Of a stretch of DNA of 64,000 bases, positions 35,601 to 48,239 are shown piece after piece (positions within the stretch are counted from its first letter, which is position 1; every line of letters starts with the position of its first letter). Origin of the DNA: Cryptomeria japonica. Taxonomy: Eukaryota > Streptophyta > Pinopsida > Cupressales > Cupressaceae. The notes below the pieces were generated by a model. The model saw nothing but the letters and a program-made list of their open reading frames with translations, had not been told where the DNA came from and ran no database searches. The DNA lies in the NCBI RefSeq assembly GCF_030272615.1, contig NC_081406.1:185791770-185855769 (forward strand), in the 5' to 3' direction. The position numbers and the translations under genes are program-made.

Positions 35601-36625
35601 CTTTCAATATTAAGCATTAGGATGTGATCTAGCAATAGAGACTATGTGCATGTTATTTGTACTCTTATGTGTTAGGTATTGATGATGTAGAAACTTTGAT
35701 CTTGTAATAAGATGATGTATTAGAAATATTCAATACGATGGGATTGAGATCCTATGTTTAATTAAGGGATTTAAATATTAGATTATGTTATAGTATTAAA
35801 ATATGATTCTTGAAATTGTTTAGCAACATGGTATCCTATTTGGAAGTAAAAAAGAGATTTCTATTATAAACTTGCATTTGAATACGATTAGTATTCTTGA
35901 AGAAGTTGTGTAATGGTTGTGATTAGGAGTTCATATAGTTTCATATGTAGGAGAAGGATAAATGCATTTAAATTCATGATGCTTTAAGTAATTAATGAAT
36001 CAAGATGAGTAATAGGAAACATTGGGTTAATGTTTATAAAATGAACCTAGAAAGTATGATGTAAAAAGGTTATGTATATGTGTCATTCTTATCCTAGTTG
36101 TATAAAAAGTAAGTGACTAGTTCAATAATAAGATATGATGTTCTAGATGGATAAGTGATATTTTAGAATTATGTCAAGTAGTGAAGTTGAGATACCATAG
36201 GGAATGGTTATGTTTGTAAGAGTTTACTTGGAGATATGTTGATGATTTAATTGAGTTATTTCGCTTGCGTAATATAGTTCTATGTATATGTTCATATTGG
36301 TATATGTGATCTTGCAATTAGATAATGTCGTATTTAGTGTATGTTAATGATAACATAGAAGTGATGGATGTCTTAAACAAAAAAATTATCTCCATTTTCT
36401 AGTAGATTTTAAATTATTTCTCTAGGGTATTTTGGTAGGAATTACAATGCAAGAAACAATATTTATGGAAGAAAGAGTTATTAATGTTATAGTGAAAGAA
36501 TTCTTTGCATTTATTTGGTGTGTGAATATTATGGAGTGTGGTTCTGGATGTAATGTTTGTGATCTATGTTTATTGTACTATCAAGTTTAGAGGTCCTCTT
36601 TTGCTCAAAAGGTGGAGTTAGTTTT
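32641..36625. other. About 4 kb of AT-rich DNA without recognisable genes
   Basis: Only short chance ORFs (33437-33706 and 35037-35273, no motif). Part is probably the rest of the gypsy LTR and its leader. 33840-34080 holds a loose repetition of atgtacccaaaa/gctaa words. 34540-34620 has a GC-richer patch (ggaccagggtcgtgagcaaa). No partner repeat, primer site or RNA gene was found. Confidence 0.5.
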
Positions 36626-37807
36626 TGTTGTTTCCGATAGTGTCAGTCCGTCAAAACGAGTCCATAAAATGCCCAATGGTTCTCTAGTTTGTGGATTCAA
36701 GTGTTGTGGCTTGGATAACATGTTTATTTAGTTTGTGCAATGTTCCAAATTAAGTTTCTAGTAATGGTTTGATTGAAAAGTTAAGTTATGGTGTTCTAAG
36801 TTAAATGTTGTCAGATGGGTCAATTTTTGATTGACTAATGTGGTGTATCCTATCTAGATTATGCCTATTTGGTCTAGATATACATTGGAGGTCTATTTTT
36901 TATAGTGATATGGGTCTCACCATGGCATGTGTAGATCTTCATTATTTTTTGTGCATTGGAGAATGGTTTTTGGATCGAGTGGTTAGTGTGCTACATTGTT
37001 TATCTACACATTTCATTTGATGTCAATCTTGGAGGATGTGTTAGTGTGTGTAATGTGTTGTAATCATTTGAAAAGGATATGTGGTGAGGTGTTTAGGTCC
37101 TCTCTATCTCTTGGAGTGGATCACATTTGATGTTATAGATTTGGCTGGCCTAATATATGTAATATTATTTATTTTGTTTGTGGTCAACCCTCAACTAGGG
37201 TTTCAATGAATTATCTTGTATATATAGGAGTTTGGATTAATGATTTGTGTAAGGGGTGTATGTAAATTTATGTGAAGTACATGGGACTGATGCACAAGCA
37301 TATTTGATATTATAGAAGTGCAAAAGATAGTAGAGATAGTGCTTGTTGTCAAAGGTGTTTGCTATGATGTTGTTCACTTAACCAAATGGTTCAAGGACAA
37401 TTTCATGATTAGGAGATCTTATTCATTTCAGCTTATTTGATCTTTTCCACCTGCCAGAAGAAGGTGTGTCTATTTTGGTAGTTTGTGCACCCTTGTATCT
37501 TGTCTTAATTTCATTTGCCTTATTCATGCAAGTCCTTTTAGGGGCAGTGAGCTCCTTGGCCTTAGGCCTAAACCTTGTAATCAGATATTCATATTGTGTG
37601 TGTGATTCTCACCATGGTTTTTCCCCTTTAGGATTTTCCATATAAATTAAGCGTTCATGTGTATGTTTTTTCTCTTTTCTTTCATGTTTCATAATTACAA
37701 TAACTGGGTAAGTGTGGTTTAAAGTTTAATTGATAAAAAGTAAAGTGTTTTGAGGTCTAAACTGATTCACATTCACCCCTCCTCTTAGTCCTAGGGTATG
37801 TTCAACA
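36626..37807 (+). repeat. LTR F1 (plus strand), start approximate
   Basis: Parallels 61872-62885 in order: aagtgttgtggc, gggtctcacca/gaag, ggtcctctctttctc, ttcaaggacaa(c)ttcatg, aagtcc...gcagtgagctcc, ccatggtttttcccc. It ends gattcacattcacccctcctcttag ... TTCAACA at 37807. The start at TGTTGTTTCC is a guess. No primer-binding site follows, so it may be a solo or truncated LTR. Confidence 0.6.
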
Positions 37808-37829
37808 AGGTGACTAAAGAAATCTGTAA

Positions 37830-38960
37830 AGGAAATAATCACTCATTTAAACAATCTCAGTAAGATCAAACCAATTGTTTTCAATTGTAGTTCTTATTAA
37901 TGAGCTAGAAGAACCATTAAAATTGTTGGGTGTAGAATCAACATTCAAAAGTAGGAAAGGTTCAAACCTACAAGAAGATATTGTTGAAAATGTTAAAAGG
38001 GATTTGGGTTCCATTGGGAAACAATATGACTAGCAAATAATGTCATTTCAAGAAAAGTGACATTGGCATCTGTTTTAAGTAGAAAAATCTCCAAAAAAGA
38101 ACAAATCTCTTTTTGGACATTGTACACTCGGATTACTCATGTTTTTGTTGTGACTGCATTTTGGAAAAATATAGAAAATGCAACAACCAAGAGTGTGGAT
38201 ATATTAGTGGGCGGAAGTTGGTGCCATTAGTTGTTACTGACACATATGATGAAGATGAAGAAGAAATATTTAAAGATATTCTTTTGATTTCAATCGATTA
38301 TGACAATATTTTAGGATTGGTTAAAAAATGTATGTATAAATTTATAATATGTACTTACAATGTCCATGTATTTGTAACTTAAACATGTTGATGGCTCTAT
38401 TTTTTTAATAAATTTGTTGTATAGGAGATGTTTATGTAGTTGTAGCAGGGGCTAGAAACATAGAAGGTGTTAATTATTATTTGTTGCATTAGACAAAAGT
38501 GAGCTAGAATTTAACAAAACCATAAACAAGTGATGAAAATTTATTTGCCAGAAGTTACATCATATCTGATGATCTATCATGCTTTCAATTTATCTAGTCA
38601 TCATGTATATATTTTTAATTTCTTGTCTTAGGTCAAGCAATCAAATAATGTTGAATTTATATTTTTCAATTTTTTCATGTCTTATATGTTTGAGAAAGTT
38701 ATAGTCTTACCTTGGAATGTCATTTCCCAAAAGTTTAGTTGTAGTACAAGGGACATATCTCAAACAAGAAAAATTTACTCCACATCAAATTCATTTTATT
38801 GATTAGTAACTTGATAGTAGGGTATATTAGTATAGCCACCTAGTAATTGCTAATACCCTATCTCTTCAACAAGTTCCACTTGCAATTGGACATCAAAAGT
38901 GGAGAGTAGTTAGTGATGATTATTAGATAATTTTGCATGTGATTGATGAGTGGGTTGAAC
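37830..38960 (+). pseudogene. Remnant of an intron-containing gene, unknown function
   Basis: Broken coding sequence over at least three exons. A first part (37887-38040) reads INELEEPLKLLGVES and KRDLGSIGKQYD. A second (38113-38330) is Cys-rich, SCFCCDCILEKYRKCNNQEC, then RKLVPLVVTDTYDEDEEEIF. An apparent intron of about 94 bp starts GTATGT at about 38331 and ends TTGTATAG at about 38424, after which GDVYVVVAG-like and EGVNYYLL sequence continues the frame. A third part (38725-38960) reads SLVVVQGTYLKQ, YSHLVIANTLSLQQVP and HQKWRVVSDDY. Stops occur in each part. An intron argues for a host gene rather than a retro-copy. Neighbours are LTR F1 and element B. I do not recognise the family. Confidence 0.55.
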
Positions 38961-39011
38961 CACTTGACTTGGCCTAGGAATATATTAAAGCAAACTTAGA
39001 TATATTTTTCT

Positions 39012-39047
39012 AGAAGTTTATATACATATACATATATACATATGTAT
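39012..39047. repeat. TATACA microsatellite at the left end of element B
   Basis: tatacatatacatatataca and similar directly before the LTR start at 39048. Confidence 0.75.
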
Positions 39048-40155
39048 TGTTGGAATCGAAGAACATTGAGAGAGGGGGTGAATTAGTGTTCTACAATATT
39101 TCACTTTATTAAACTATTCTTTCAACCACTTAATGCATATGTATAAAATAAAGATGCAAGAACAAAAAGAAAATAACAACACCATAACACTAAGATCTTT
39201 GTACATAGAAACCTAGTTAAGGGAAAAACCATGGTGGGGATGAGCCCACAATATAGGTATATTGTACAGAAGTATAAAAAATGTTATAGTGGGGAATGGA
39301 CATGCATTCAAACACATTGCCTAGAGCTCACTACTCAAAAGAGAGAGGCTTATTTCCTACAACTCAAATACAAAGATTACAGATCATTTCAATTGATGAA
39401 CAACATCTATAGAAGCTAAAGTACAGTTTCCCTTAAGCTCATTATAAAGATTTCATACTCTGCTCACACTTCATCTTATACTACTATGTTTCATTGCAAT
39501 GTCAATAATCTAGAGCACTAATCTCCAATCTGCACATTTGGAACTATGCACAATCGATTACTACCAATGTTCGCATCATAAAAATGACAAAAATCATCAC
39601 TCTTATATATCCACAACAAGAAATCATAAAGCTACATGTTGGCTCAATAATATTTAATTATTTTGTGAACCATGTACAAACTAGTGGCAAAATCCAAACT
39701 CAAATGCTAATATGGACCAAAATAATTGAACACACACTGACGCATATGTTGGATAAACATCCTCGAACACAAAAATAATCTCCAAAGTCACTCCACTTAA
39801 TCTGCATAAGGATTTATCATGTTAGTCAGTCGTATTGCACTATCAAACCAAAACCCGATACACCAGATCTTCTAATTCGCACATCAATCATCACCCGAGG
39901 ATAAAATTGTGGAATAAGGTACTCTAGGCATTTATCAATCTTCCCTTAGATCCACAACATAAAATATTAACCCAAAACAAAATGCCAGCCAAAATACCAA
40001 ACACTATCAAATGCTTTGTTCTAAGCTGACCAAACTGAAACCAATCTCCAATTCAACTTCCGGTATGAGAAAATCATTCACTATGGATGGGTACACTAAC
40101 TTGGGTTTCCATCAATGATAACACCAAATAACCTATGTAGTGTCTCTTTCCATCA
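39048..40155 (-). repeat. 3' LTR of element B (1,108 bp)
   Basis: Plus-strand reading TGTTGGAATCGAAGAACATTG ... CTTTCCATCA, then atctccccttttggc (polypurine complement). Carries gagggggtgaattagtgtt, ggaaaaaccatggtgggg and gcctagagctcactactca. The ORF at 39231-39419 is LTR sequence. Confidence 0.9.
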
Positions 40156-40802
40156 ATCTCCCCTTTTGGCATTGATGGCAACACTTTAGTAAAAAATGAC
40201 TAAGTGTCTGAATTAGTACCACATATACACACACACTCCATAACTCAAAAACTCAAAAACTCAAAACTCCCTCTAAGTTGAATATTACATTTTTCACTTC
40301 CCTAGACTCCCCCTTTGACATCAATGGCAAAGGTAGGGATCTGCATACCAAAATTTCATACAAAACTCTATACACAACAACATGTGTACAAATATACATA
40401 TATAACTTACATAAACTTGAATACATCTGCAAAAATGTTCTTCAATAGTGTTAGATCACTGTCCCAACCTTTCTTTAGGCCTTCCAAAACTGAGCTTTGT
40501 CCACAAAAGAGAAATGTCTGAATTTATGCCATCTAAAGATCTATCGGATCACGAGTAACCATGGCATTTTGAGCTTCATTTAAAGTACTAAACATTGTTT
40601 CCAACTTAGGAGCAATTAGACTCCGAAGCTCACTAGCTCTACCAACAATTTTATCCTTATTGTTCAACCCAATAATAAGAATAATAATTCTAGTTGAAGT
40701 CTCAACCCAAAGTTTGGACATTCACTTGGTAAAGTCACTATTTCCATAGCTAGTGTTCATTTGATTGTCAACCCAGGGACGCAATACTTGAAATGGGTCT
40801 AC
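40156..40802 (-). pseudogene. Element B ORF2, C-terminal part
   Basis: Minus strand from about 40802: RPWVDNQMNTSYGNSDFTK, a stop, then a 62-codon open stretch to 40533 (LRSLIAPKLETMFSTLNEAQ). It takes the place and has the helical character of the C-terminal coiled coil of element A ORF2 (26178-25987), but the identity is low. 40156-40530 is 3' non-coding. Confidence 0.45.
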
Positions 40803-41960
40803 ACTATATATGCACTAAGTTCTTGCAATAGTTACTCTGCATTACTACAACAACTAACATCTATGCGGAAAAGATAAGCAAGAATTAAAACTATTGAAAG
40901 GGTATAGGAAAACTTCTACATTAAAATAAATTCATTCAAGCAATACTCACTAAGTTCAATGCCGCTCAACAGAAATTACTTTGTTTTGGTTTGGCTACAA
41001 GAATAGTCAATGGATGTATTTCCAATGGCTGGAGGAACAATCAATGCAAGAACGTCTACTACAGCTAAAGAAAAAAACTAATCTTAACAAAGGCATAGGA
41101 AGACTCACCAAGTGGGCCCCCTTGGGTGAGTGATTCCAGGCTTCCCAAAACAACTCTAAGTGCTTAGAATAACATATCTTTATTTATTATTCTTTGAAAG
41201 TCTTTACATGATTCAGCATCAAAGGAAACTCAAAACACTTGTAACTTTATTTCTAAAATCCTCTTCTCTTCTTTCTCTCTTTTCTATCTAACTCCAGAAA
41301 AGAGATAAAGACCTTTATTTAAAAGAAAACAATTATTTCCTATTACACAAATCACGCCTATTAGAAGAGGCAGATAACTAATCAAGAAAGGAAACATCTA
41401 GAGTTAAGTCACTGATAATGTGGATCTAAATCGAACCACAGTCATAACACATCGTGGTGATATTTTTAACACTAATGTCTACTTGAGTAAGACAACAGTA
41501 AACATTGCGCAATTACTTTTCCTCTATCATTCCTTATGCTCATCAACATTTCTATTGATTCGATCTTTCAATCTCCTCGTTGAATATCTCTTGTTGCAAC
41601 TAGCATGACAAGAGAGCCTTCCCACCAACATCAATTTATTCCTGCAATCTCAAAAAGAAAGAACATACAAGAACATAAACATCTATTTTAATTAATCAAA
41701 ACATCTATTAATTTCACACATGATATTGCCTAAACAATCTGGATGGCAATAGGAATGAATAACATGGCTGCAGGAATAAACTGACAAAGAAAAAACATGT
41801 TTTAATAGGTTCAGGCTAACATCTAAAATACATATAGTAAACTTTTGATACATCATTACTATTATGTAAATCAAAATATGACAAAAACTTAAGAGTTCTA
41901 AAGATAAAAATATGCTAATGTCTCAACTCATCACTTATCATGGATCAAGATCTTAATCTT
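40803..41960. other. Unassigned block inside element B, possible insertion
   Basis: About 1.15 kb that separates two coding-like parts of B. It has no open frame of note, but a GC-richer patch (gtgggcccccttgggtgagtg, 41117), a pyrimidine run (41263-41290) and aataaag-like words. It could be a small LTR-type insertion; no TSD or twin found. Confidence 0.35.
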
Positions 41961-42698
41961 GTCAACTAAAGAAATAACTTGACCTTTTTGACTAGCCACA
42001 AAAACAGTCAAGGGATCAAAGGACTAAGAAATACCTACCAACTACTTCTCATTTTCCTTTATCTGTTTCTCAATATCTTCAGAAAAAAAGATAAATAATA
42101 TTTTTATACTACACTAGCTTCAGATAGGGAATTCTCAACACTCTTTACACAAGTGTCTGGTAGAATCCTATCATTAGCAATCATCTTCTTCAACTCACAT
42201 AACCTTTTATAATCAAATTCATTCCAGAACTTAATCTCGACTGACTTTTCTAAAGACTCAAAGTAAGTACTTACAGAATTGATTAAGCTATTCAATTGTC
42301 TGGAGGGAGAATCAAATGTGTCCTTTCAAAATGTAGGCATTATGTTCTCTAGGACACTGGATGCAAGACCTAGCAGCTCACTATCCTCCAAGTGAGATTT
42401 AAGAATCTCCTCTCTTGCTTTGGCCTGTGGAAAAGAGGAAAACTTTAGTTTATGGATTGCAAAGAGTGGCCAAATTGATAGGCCCTTGAGTCAATTCTGG
42501 ATCATCTAAATCCAACTTAACTTTCTCTAAGAATTCCATCACTACCCTTGCAGCGTGTAATGCTCTGCCAGGAAACCCCGAAGGGATAAAGCTAAAAATA
42601 CAAACATGGAGTGCAAATATATATATATATATATTATTTTTCCAACATAAAAGTTTAGGTTGCTTCAACTTTGATTTCAATCTTCTTCTCCTCAGTCG
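41961..42698 (-). pseudogene. Element B ORF2, middle part next to insert C
   Basis: Minus strand, several frames. An open stretch of 63 codons at 42295-42104 (YFESLEKSVEIKFWNEFDYK) and DPLTVFVASQKGQVISLVDK at about 41985 are coding-like and helical. An (AT)n run lies at 42618-42641. Joins 57376 when C is removed. Confidence 0.45.
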
Positions 42699-42703
42699 CC
42701 TTC
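42699..42703. repeat. Target-site duplication of copia C, left copy
   Basis: ccttc, identical to 57371-57375. Confidence 0.85.
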
Positions 42704-43977
42704 TATTAGCAGCAATCAAGGAGGAAGACTAAGAGGAAGGGGGGTGAATCATTCTTCATTGGATCATAACAAATTACACCCCAAAACATAAACTGATAAA
42801 CTAAAACAACAAATAGATAAGAAAATTAACATCACAATGCACAACACCAAGGTTTTGACATGGAAAACCCAGTTAAGGGAAAAACAACGATGGAAACCTA
42901 CCCACAATTTGATGATACTCTATAGTAGTATGTGAAAATATTACACTGAGGAATGCACATGCATTCAAGCACACTACCTAGAGCTCACTGCTCAAAATAT
43001 ATATGCTTAGAAGGCTACAACCCTAAGGGAAGTCGCAATGACTTACAAGATGATTCAAACTACAATCTAGAAGGAATTAACTACAATGATATCATCTACA
43101 AATGCCTGATGACAATTTTGGTTAATCACAGTTGTCTGCTCAACACCAAACATACCTCAACACTTCACTAAATGATATATCCTTATTCGCACATTCATAT
43201 CTCTCTAATAATGCAAACACAATATGACACATAAATTACATAAGAATATCACTTATATATACAAATCATCAACCTTGATAACGAGGTTGGATAAATCCTC
43301 AACCCTCAACTCACAATTACAAAAATTAGATTGCACGATACAAAGATTGACCACTAAACCAATATTATGATGTATATTACATAGCATAGACCCAATTCAA
43401 ATTCCCAAATCATTACATTCACCGAAAATCCTACCAAGGTCAACCACAACATGTTACACCGCCATAAATACTGCATAACACACAAATCATCACCAGTTCA
43501 AAAAAATCACCAAAATCTCGCTCAACAATCAATGCAGATTGCCAAAAAAATAGGACACGACTAGGAAACACTAGCAAGCACATTAGAATCATCTAGAACA
43601 GTTGCACCAACACCTCTTTTCAAATCTCCATCGGTCAACGTCTCAAAGCTCAAGAACACAACCAATCAGCAACTGTCATGAGGAAATAAATCTTGTAGAG
43701 AAACAAATCATGAACCATCTAAAATGAAGATACACAAGATCATCCCAAACAATAACCCAAAGTCTCGGCACAATATTTGATCACACCAGAATATACCAGA
43801 GGAAATACCAGATTCTACAAAACAGTGATCAACAAAACTAAACTATGAAATCAGATAAAAAATTCTTCCCAAACTCACTGGATTAACTCACAAGAATATG
43901 TTGACATCAATGACAGCAACATATCCTAGCAGCAGCAATGATCAACCAAATACAACAATTTCCCCAATAATCCAAGA
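42704..43977 (-). repeat. 3' LTR of copia C (1,274 bp)
   Basis: Plus-strand start TATTAGCAGC (TG lost) with ggaaggggggtgaatcattc at 42735; end AATAATCCAAGA followed by atctccccctttcgc. Matches the right LTR through accccaaaacataaactgat and beyond. ORF 42953-43171 is LTR sequence. Confidence 0.88.
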
Positions 43978-44329
43978 ATCTCCCCCTTTCGCATTCATGG
44001 CAACATATGATATGAAAAACAATCAATGCAAAGAAAGAAGATATCACTAGCAAAACTCCCCCTAAGATCAAGATAGACAATAAATCATTTTTTCACATGA
44101 TCTCTCTCCCTCTTTGACAAAAATGCCAAAGATCTCCAAAACAAAAAATCAAACTCTCTCCCCCTAAAACACATAACTAGAAATCTATAAATCTCTCTCC
44201 TAAAACACAGACTACTCTAGCAGAGGAGCAACACCAACTCATCAATCTAGAAGAAGAATAAGGCTCTGAATTCCACTGGATCGATGAAACTCAATGCATC
44301 TAACTCTCACTAGGAGTGGTGGATACCCC

Positions 44330-45010
44330 TAACTTGTCTCTCAAATAAACAAATGTATCTACAGGTAAAGGCTTAGTGAAAATATCAGCAATTTGTTCCT
44401 TTGTAGATACATATTCCATCTTCACCTTCTATTCACTGACTTGTTGTCTCAAGTAGTTATATTTGATTGATATATTCTTAGTCTTTGAATGTTGCACTCA
44501 ATTCTTAGACATGTTTATAGAAATAGAATTATCACAATATATAACAGTAGGCTCATCATAAATAACTTTGATATCTTTCAACATTTGCTTCATCCAAACT
44601 ATTTGAGTGCAATTACTAGCAATAGTAATATACTTAGCTTCACCAGTAGATAAAGATACTAAATCATGTTTCTTGCTAGCCTATGAAATGAACTTCTTAC
44701 CTATAAATAATGCTCCACTGGTAGTGCTCTTTGGATTAGTGTAGGCACACAACATGAAATCATCATTCTTTGGATACCATAAGCCATAATCCCTAGTTCC
44801 CTTTAGATATATGAATATTCTCTTAACAATAGTGACATAACTCTCCTTCAGATCAGTTTGATATCTAGAAGCCATACACACATCATGCATAATGTCATGA
44901 CTAGTTTGAGTAAGATATAGTATTCCACTAACCATAGATTTGTACAAACTCTGATTAGCTTTAGGAGTTTCAGCATTTTTAGACAATTTACAACTAGTCA
45001 TCATAGGAGT
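44330..45010 (-). pseudogene. pol: Copia C RNase H domain
   Basis: Open from 45004 to 44681: SMVSGILYLTQTSHDIMHDV, RIFIYLKGTRDYGLWYPKND and TNPKSTTSGALFIGKKFIS. It continues after a TAG with HDLVSLSTGEAKYI, YCDNSISINMSKN, KTKNISIKYNYLRQQV and ADIFTKPLPVDTF to about 44330. The first catalytic Asp region (usually DADW/DSDW) is shortened to YTNPKS, so a few residues are deleted. RNase H would degrade template RNA. Confidence 0.88.
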
Positions 45011-45780
45011 TCCAACCGATTTGGAATCATCTAGTCCACACTTCTTCAGTAATTCCTTTACATACTTAGTTTGAGATATAAAGATACCTTTTCATGTTTG
45101 TACAATCTTCAAACCGAAGAAAAATTTCATCTCACCAATCATAGACATCTCAAATTTCTTTTTGCATATCACCAAAAAACTTCATACATGTATCATCATC
45201 ACCACCAAAGATAAAGTCATCAACAAAGACTTCAATAATCAAAATGTTATCATTTTAAATCTTAATTTACAAATTACTATCAACAACACCTTTGATAAAT
45301 CCTAATTTTAGCAAATATTTGTCTAATCTAGCATACCAAGATCTAGGAGCTTGTTTCAACTTGCATACCATTTCTCCATCATCTGACAGTGAAAATCCAT
45401 CATGTTGTTCAATGTAAAATTCTTCTTCTAGATCATCATTCAAAAATGTAGATTTTACATTCATATAATATACCTTGAAATCTTTATAACTAGCATAAGC
45501 AAGCAACAATCTAACAACTTCAATTCTGGCAACCAAAGAAAAAATTTCTTCGTGATCAATCCCTTCTTTCTATGGAATTTCTTTGTAGACTAGTCTAGCT
45601 TTATTTCTTACTACTTCACCAGCTTCATTCAATTTGTTCCTAGAAACCCATTTAGTACCAATAATATTTTTATCCTTAGGTCTAGGCACAAGTTCCCAAG
45701 TGTTGTTCATTTCAATCTGATCTAATTCTTCTTCCATCAATCTAATTTAGTTATCATCTTTACATGCTTCAACAACATCT
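45011..45780 (-). pseudogene. pol: Copia C reverse transcriptase
   Basis: Begins EELDQIEMNNTWELVPRPKD (about 45730), then KARLVYKEIP, FSLVARIEVVRLLLAYASYK, YYMNVKSTFLNDDLEEEFYI and SWYARLDKYLLKLGF. The active site EVFVDDFIFGG is at about 45225-45195, with both Asp kept. A small deletion removes the LYGL part before KQAPRSW, and stops occur near 45590 and 45270. Confidence 0.9.
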
Positions 45781-47000
45781 TTAGGTTCAACTTTAGAAAT
45801 CAAACATATTTCTTTTGCAACTAACCTTCTTCTAGTCATCACACCTTTATTCTTATCACCAATCATCATATTCTTAGAATGATTCAATCATACATACCTT
45901 AGAGTATTTTGATTTCTTTGATCCTTAGGTTCTTGCACATCATCACCAACAACAACAACATCCGGATTAACAATTTATACCAAATCATTCTTCTTAGGCT
46001 CTTCAAGCTGAATAGGAGCTAAAACAACATGTTGACCTTCATCATAAGATTTGATCTCCTTCCTAAGGTTTTCATCCACCTTCACATTTGCACTTTCAAC
46101 TATCTTTCTTAGTTTCTTGTTATAGCACAGGTAGGATTTTCTATTTGTAGAATATCCCAAAACTATACCTTCATCACTTCTAGAATCAAACTTTCGAGTA
46201 TCTTCATCTCTCTTGATATTAAATTTTCTACCAAAAACTTTGAAATATTTCATAGTAGGAACCTGACCAGATGAAAGATCATAAGGGGTCTTATCAATAT
46301 CACCTTTGATATTAACTCTATTCAATGTATAGACTATTGTGTTAATAGCTTCTCTCCAGTAGACCTTCTAAACATTTCCTTCAATCAACATAGTTCTTGT
46401 AGCATCTAAAATAGTACGGTTCTTCCTTTCAACAATCCCATTCTAATGTGGGGTCCTAGGAGAAAATAGTTGTCTTTTGATTCCATGTATCTCACTGAAA
46501 GAATTGAACTCATCAGAACAAAATTCTCCACCTCTGACAGATCTCAGACACTTCAACTTTAATCTAGAGTCAGTTTCAACTTTAGCAGCATAATAACCCA
46601 CATCATTATGGAATAATCATCAATTAGCATCATAAAGTATCTATCACCCTACACACTTCTAACATTTGTAGGTCCACATAGATCAGTATGAACAAGATCT
46701 AACAATCCATCTGATGTATACCATTTACTCTTGAAATAAATCCTTGTTTGCTTACCCAACTCACATTCCTTACATACTGGATTAACAGGTTTAACAATCT
46801 TAGGCAGATCTCTAATAGCTTGTATAGAACTGATCTTGATCAATGAATCAAAGTTTTCATGACATATTCTTGTATGCCACAACCAACTCTCATCTATCTT
46901 AGCAATCAAAAACTTTTCTCACTAGCATTCAAATGAAAAATGTTACCTTCAAGCTTAGTTCCAAATGCAATCTCTATACGAGAGGCATTCAAGATCTAGA
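45781..47000 (-). pseudogene. pol: Copia C integrase with zinc region
   Basis: Zinc region SWLWHTRICHENFDSLIK ... CKECELGKQ (46890-46740). Core: LLDLVHTDLCGP (46705), CLRSVRGGEFCSDEF (46545; the usual Asp before GGEF is Val-Arg) and NGIVERKNRT (46435). The C-terminal part is open at 46325-45975 (KTPYDLSSGQVPTMKYFKV, DEGIVLGYSTNRKSY). The middle of the core (about 46600-46660) is decayed or shortened. Confidence 0.88.
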
Positions 47001-47560
47001 ATTTACCACCTTTGAATTTTAGATAATAACCCTTATCAACCATCTATCTAACACTCAAAATATTATCCTTCAAACCTTCAACATACAAGACGTCATTAGC
47101 GTTATGCTTACCATAAAAAAAAATAGAACCTCTCCCATGGATTACACAGGCTTTGTCATCTCCAAATCTAGCTATTCCACCATCGTACCTTTCCAAGATT
47201 ACAAATTTTCTTTTATCACTGGTCATATGATGTGAACAACCATTGTCAATCACCCATTCACCCTTTTGTTGTACCTCAGCAACCAAAGCTTTCTCCTCAA
47301 TAGAACATCTAGTGGAATCTATAGGCATAGGTCTATCTTCTTTAATGACAATAAACACAACTTTATCTCCTTTTGATTCATCATCCGTAACACCTTCATC
47401 TGTAGCATAATAATAGTTCTTATGGTTCCTAAACTTTTGGTTAGACTTGTAAGGCTTATCATACTTCACATGCTTTTCATATCTATCATTCCTATCAAAC
47501 TTATCAAACTTATCATGTATGTCACACTTAGCCATTCTCTTCGGGCATATAGAAGAAAAA
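47001..47560 (-). pseudogene. pol: Copia C protease and gag tail
   Basis: Open 47535-47044. After the knuckle end, a Lys/Asp/Tyr-rich linker (KFDKFDRNDRYEKHVKYDK) leads to the aspartic protease block WVIDNGCSHHMTSDK (about 47250), where copia usually has D-S-G; here it is D-N-G. Then RFGDDKACVIHGRGSI and VLYVEGLKDNILSV. Protease would cut the polyprotein. Confidence 0.88.
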
Positions 47561-47796
47561 TGTCCTATCTTATTACAAGAAAATACATTTCAAGGGAAAC
47601 TTTCCATCATACATACTGGCACCTTTAGGAAATCTCCAAACAATCAATGCTTCAAGCTCATCAAGCTCTCTTTCTTGCTCTGCAATCTCTCTTCTTTCTC
47701 TTTTATATCTGGATATCCTGCACTCATCAAGTTCATATTTCTGCTTACCAGAAACAAATGTTGATGCCTTGAATGTGATGATATGATGAATCAATA
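47561..47796 (-). pseudogene. gag: Copia C gag, 3' part with zinc knuckle
   Basis: Continues the gag frame after E: HHIITFKASTFVSGKQKYEL, then an Arg/Glu-rich helix (RYKRERREIAEQERELDEL), then a CCHC knuckle (FSCNKIGHFSSICPKRM, about 47560-47520) crossed by a 1-nt shift. The stretch joins in frame to 55401-56085. Confidence 0.8.
47792..47796. repeat. Target-site duplication of solo LTR E, left copy
   Basis: caata, identical to 55396-55400; removal of E plus one copy restores the gag frame of C. Confidence 0.85.
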
Positions 47797-48239
47797 AGGA
47801 TCTGGACAATTACTGAGAAGGGGGGGAGGGGGGTGAATCAGTAGATAGAAAACTGACTAAACTTTCACCAAAATCAAAAACAATCTCACAAGACAATCAT
47901 TGAACTAACTGGTTCAAACACTGTGCTACAAACTATAATAGCACTGACAATTTTACCAGTTGACTCACCAAAATAATAGTATAATAAATCTAAAACTCGA
48001 AAACCATTTAACCAAAACATCAAAATACTTTACTAACAATAGTAAAAGCACATTTCAGATTTCTGTCGGTCATCTTATTGTAACAAAGTGGATTTAACAG
48101 TTAAGCAAATTAACCATAACAAACATAACCACAAAAACCATTAACCACTTGACACAATGATTTTTGATGTGGAAACCCAAATGGGAAAAACCATGGTGGG
48201 GATGAATACCCACAAGTATTTTAAACTTTTCTGAAGTTC

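Noticed and set aside
38113-38382. 89-aa plus ORF as a complete small gene
   Set aside because: The Cys-rich part is one exon of a larger broken gene; its C-terminal end reads into an apparent intron.
39043-39047. TSD for element B
   Set aside because: tgtat on the left and cacac on the right do not match; simple repeats at both ends hide any duplication.
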